This document shows positions 4,968 to 6,336 of a DNA stretch of 6,336 nt, one piece after another; positions within the stretch are counted from its first letter, which is position 1; each line of letters opens with the position of its first letter. The stretch is from assembly GCA_043767025.1 (NCBI GenBank), contig JAYUHK010000173.1:1-6336 (forward strand). The letters are read 5' to 3'. This DNA is from JAYUHK01 sp043767025. GTDB taxonomy: Bacteria; Bacteroidota; Bacteroidia; Chitinophagales; Saprospiraceae. The position numbers were made by a program, and so were the translations under genes. The notes under the pieces were generated by a model. The model saw nothing but the letters and a program-made list of their open reading frames with translations. It was not told the origin of the DNA and did not search any database.

Positions 4968-6026
4968 TTATTTTAGTCCAAAGGCTTCCAAGTTTGTAGA
5001 AACGGTCAGGTGGTTGGTGCTGCCTGCCAAGTGCGTAAATGCGCGCCCGTAGTCCAAGCGAAAGTTACTGACTTTGATGCCTGCACCCAAACTAAATCCT
5101 GCAAAACTCCGATAATTTTCGACCGAAAGCTCCTGCCGACGAAGATGGTTGTAACCGATTCGGAAGCGCAAATTTTCTTTCTTTCCCACCAGCACCTCTG
5201 CTCCAAACGTCAAATGTCGGAATAAATTATCTATCCAAATCGAACTGCTGCTGGAGGACGATTGAGTATCGTTCAAAAACGTAGTCGCTGCTACGGTCGC
5301 AGGGTCTTGATAGCGGATATTCCAACGCTGAAGGTGGTGCGCCAACACCGAAAAGCGCAGCGGCGTGTGTTTCAATCTCTTGGATAGTCCCAGCTGAATG
5401 TCAAGCGGAAGTGGCTCGCGTTGGTTTTGCTGCGAATAAGTGCTGAGCTGCACGCCGAGATTTCGGACGGCAAGGGTAGCGCAGATTTGGGCTTCGGGGT
5501 CGTAGTAAGTACCGCTCACATCGGTCGCCAAACCCGTCGAGCGATAGCTTTCGAGTTGCGAACTGATGAATTTGAGGTTGAGTCCGATAGAAAAATGTTC
5601 GTCCAATTTTTTCATTCCACCCAACAAAAATGCGTAATCTGCTGCTTTGAAAGAGCCAATTTGCGCGCCGTATTCATCGGCGGCATCGAATGTCCCGTAG
5701 TTGGTGTATTGTAAGCCAAACTGTAGCATCATGCCCAATTTTGGAGCGTTTCGAGCGTACATTACAGAGCCGCTTTGCACGCCTCCGAGCTGAAAATGGT
5801 GGTTGAAAGACAGCGCATTGTGCATCGAAGCGTTGAGCAACGACGGCGCGACAGCCGCCAACGCAACGTCATCGTCTTGTACGGAAAGCAATCCACCACC
5901 GAGTGCCGTAGTACGCGCCGACAGCGATAGGCTCAAAAACTCAAAAACGTGCTTTCCGCCCACCACTTGCGCAGACGCAGCGACCAAATTGGTGAGCAAT
6001 AATGTATAGACGAGTAGTTTTTTCAT
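4968..6026 (-). CDS. porQ: Type IX secretion system protein PorQ
   Basis: A 352-residue outer-membrane beta-barrel protein. In the T9SS, PorQ belongs to the attachment complex with PorU, PorV and PorZ, which removes the sorting domain of cargo and joins it to lipopolysaccharide. Residues 1-19 are a signal peptide (MKKLLVYTLLLTNLVAASA, cut before Q20). Family marks are visible in order: 'VFEFLSLSLSARTTALGGG' (28-45), 'VAPSLLNASMHNALSFNHHF' (59-78), 'FGLQYTNYGTFDAADEYG' with 'GSFKAADYAFL' (103-134), 'GLNLKFISSQLESYRSTGLATDV', and 'PLPLDIQLGLSKRLKHTPLRF' (205-225). The length is normal. Codons read TTG ATG AAA at 6029; I chose the ATG at 6026 because it gives the standard MKK start. A run of seven serines (256-262, mixed TCN/AGY codons) is unusual. 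A small lipoprotein gene follows 11 nt later. Confidence 0.93.
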   Translation of the reverse strand: MKKLLVYTLLLTNLVAASAQVVGGKHVFEFLSLSLSARTTALGGGLLSVQDDDVALAAVAPSLLNASMHNALSFNHHFQLGGVQSGSVMYARNAPKLGMMLQFGLQYTNYGTFDAADEYGAQIGSFKAADYAFLLGGMKKLDEHFSIGLNLKFISSQLESYRSTGLATDVSGTYYDPEAQICATLAVRNLGVQLSTYSQQNQREPLPLDIQLGLSKRLKHTPLRFSVLAHHLQRWNIRYQDPATVAATTFLNDTQSSSSSSSIWIDNLFRHLTFGAEVLVGKKENLRFRIGYNHLRRQELSVENYRSFAGFSLGAGIKVSNFRLDYGRAFTHLAGSTNHLTVSTNLEAFGLK

Positions 6027-6232
6027 CAATTTTTGATTTTTTATGCTAACGCAAAAAAACTATTTAAAATTTTCATTCCCAAAAAATTAACATTTCTAAT
6101 GAATGAAGAAAAATAAAGTACCCCATTTTTTCCAATCAATTCAATCAACAACAAGGCATTTTTGAGGCGCGACGCAGGGCGTTGAAACGAAAAAATAACG
6201 CATTGATTGGTTGTAATTGAGCAGAAAAAATA
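6027..6232. other. AT-rich region upstream of porQ
   Basis: No gene is supported. It holds short inverted repeats, TTCATTC (6072-6078) with GAATGAA (6101-6107) and CCAATCAAT (6132-6140) with ATTGATTGG (6202-6210), and a GC-rich island at about 6164-6184 within A/T-rich DNA. Control of porQ must lie here. Confidence 0.5.
6113..6144 (-). promoter_or_regulatory. Possible porQ promoter (weak)
   Basis: On the minus strand TTG (6144-6142), 21 nt, then TACTTTAT (6120-6113) matches the Bacteroidota consensus with the last -7 base wrong (T for G). It would give a leader of about 80 nt to the ATG at 6026. Other TTG triplets lie nearby, so the match could be chance. Confidence 0.3.
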
Positions 6233-6336
6233 AGTAAGTAGTTATAAGTTTTTAGTTTTTAATTTTGAGTCATCATAAACTATTGAAAATCAATGAATTA
6301 TGTCCAATATCAAATGTCATCTATTTAAGTGTAAGA
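6233..6336. mobile_element. MITE-like element, copy 2 (cut by window edge)
   Basis: Bases 6233-6336 align with 2555-2644 in the same orientation. Over the 90 shared positions I count four mismatches, plus a 14-bp insertion in this copy (6309-6322, ATCAAATGTCATCT). The left terminal repeat begins at 6240. The right half and right end are outside the window. Confidence 0.75.

Noticed and set aside
6140..6202. 20-codon minus-strand frame upstream of porQ
   Set aside because: It lacks a signal, a domain and a start context, and is short enough to occur by chance.

Overview
The window looks like a piece of a Bacteroidota chromosome, probably Cytophagia-like. Three things point there: a PorQ component of the type IX secretion system (T9SS), a secreted protein ending in a gliding-motility-type (CHU_C / type B) sorting domain, and a PadR regulator paired with a PspC-DUF2807 membrane protein. 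At least one promoter fits the Bacteroidota pattern TTG-N20-TAnnTTTG. Coding DNA is of moderate GC, and the gaps between genes are very AT-rich and full of inverted repeats.

Layout from left to right. Positions 1-67 carry what looks like the last 21 codons of an IS5-like transposase on +, followed by an AT-rich gap with a long imperfect palindrome (199-285). A 726-codon minus-strand gene (308-2488) encodes a PspC-domain protein with four membrane segments and a C-terminal DUF2807 (head-GIN-like) beta domain. Upstream of it on the same strand, across a gap filled by a 154-bp MITE-like element, lies a 115-codon PadR-family repressor (2710-3057). The padR promoter appears leaderless and overlaps a palindromic operator with three (A/G)GTACT boxes at 17-bp intervals. 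A 635-bp gap with two hairpins separates it from a divergent + gene (3693-4562) for a small, degenerate T9SS type B substrate, which ends at a clear intrinsic terminator (4629-4665). Convergent to that, on the minus strand, are porQ (4968-6026) and, 11 nt behind it, an unlisted 41-codon lipoprotein gene (4831-4956). A second copy of the MITE-like repeat starts at 6233 and runs off the window.

Two functional themes emerge. padR-PspC/DUF2807 looks like a self-regulated envelope module. porQ, the new small lipoprotein and the neighbouring T9SS cargo concern export and cell-surface attachment through the type IX system. The best candidates for something undescribed are the 41-residue Cys-rich lipoprotein joined to porQ, the MITE-like element that supplies the padR stop codon, and the structured divergent gap at 3214-3458.
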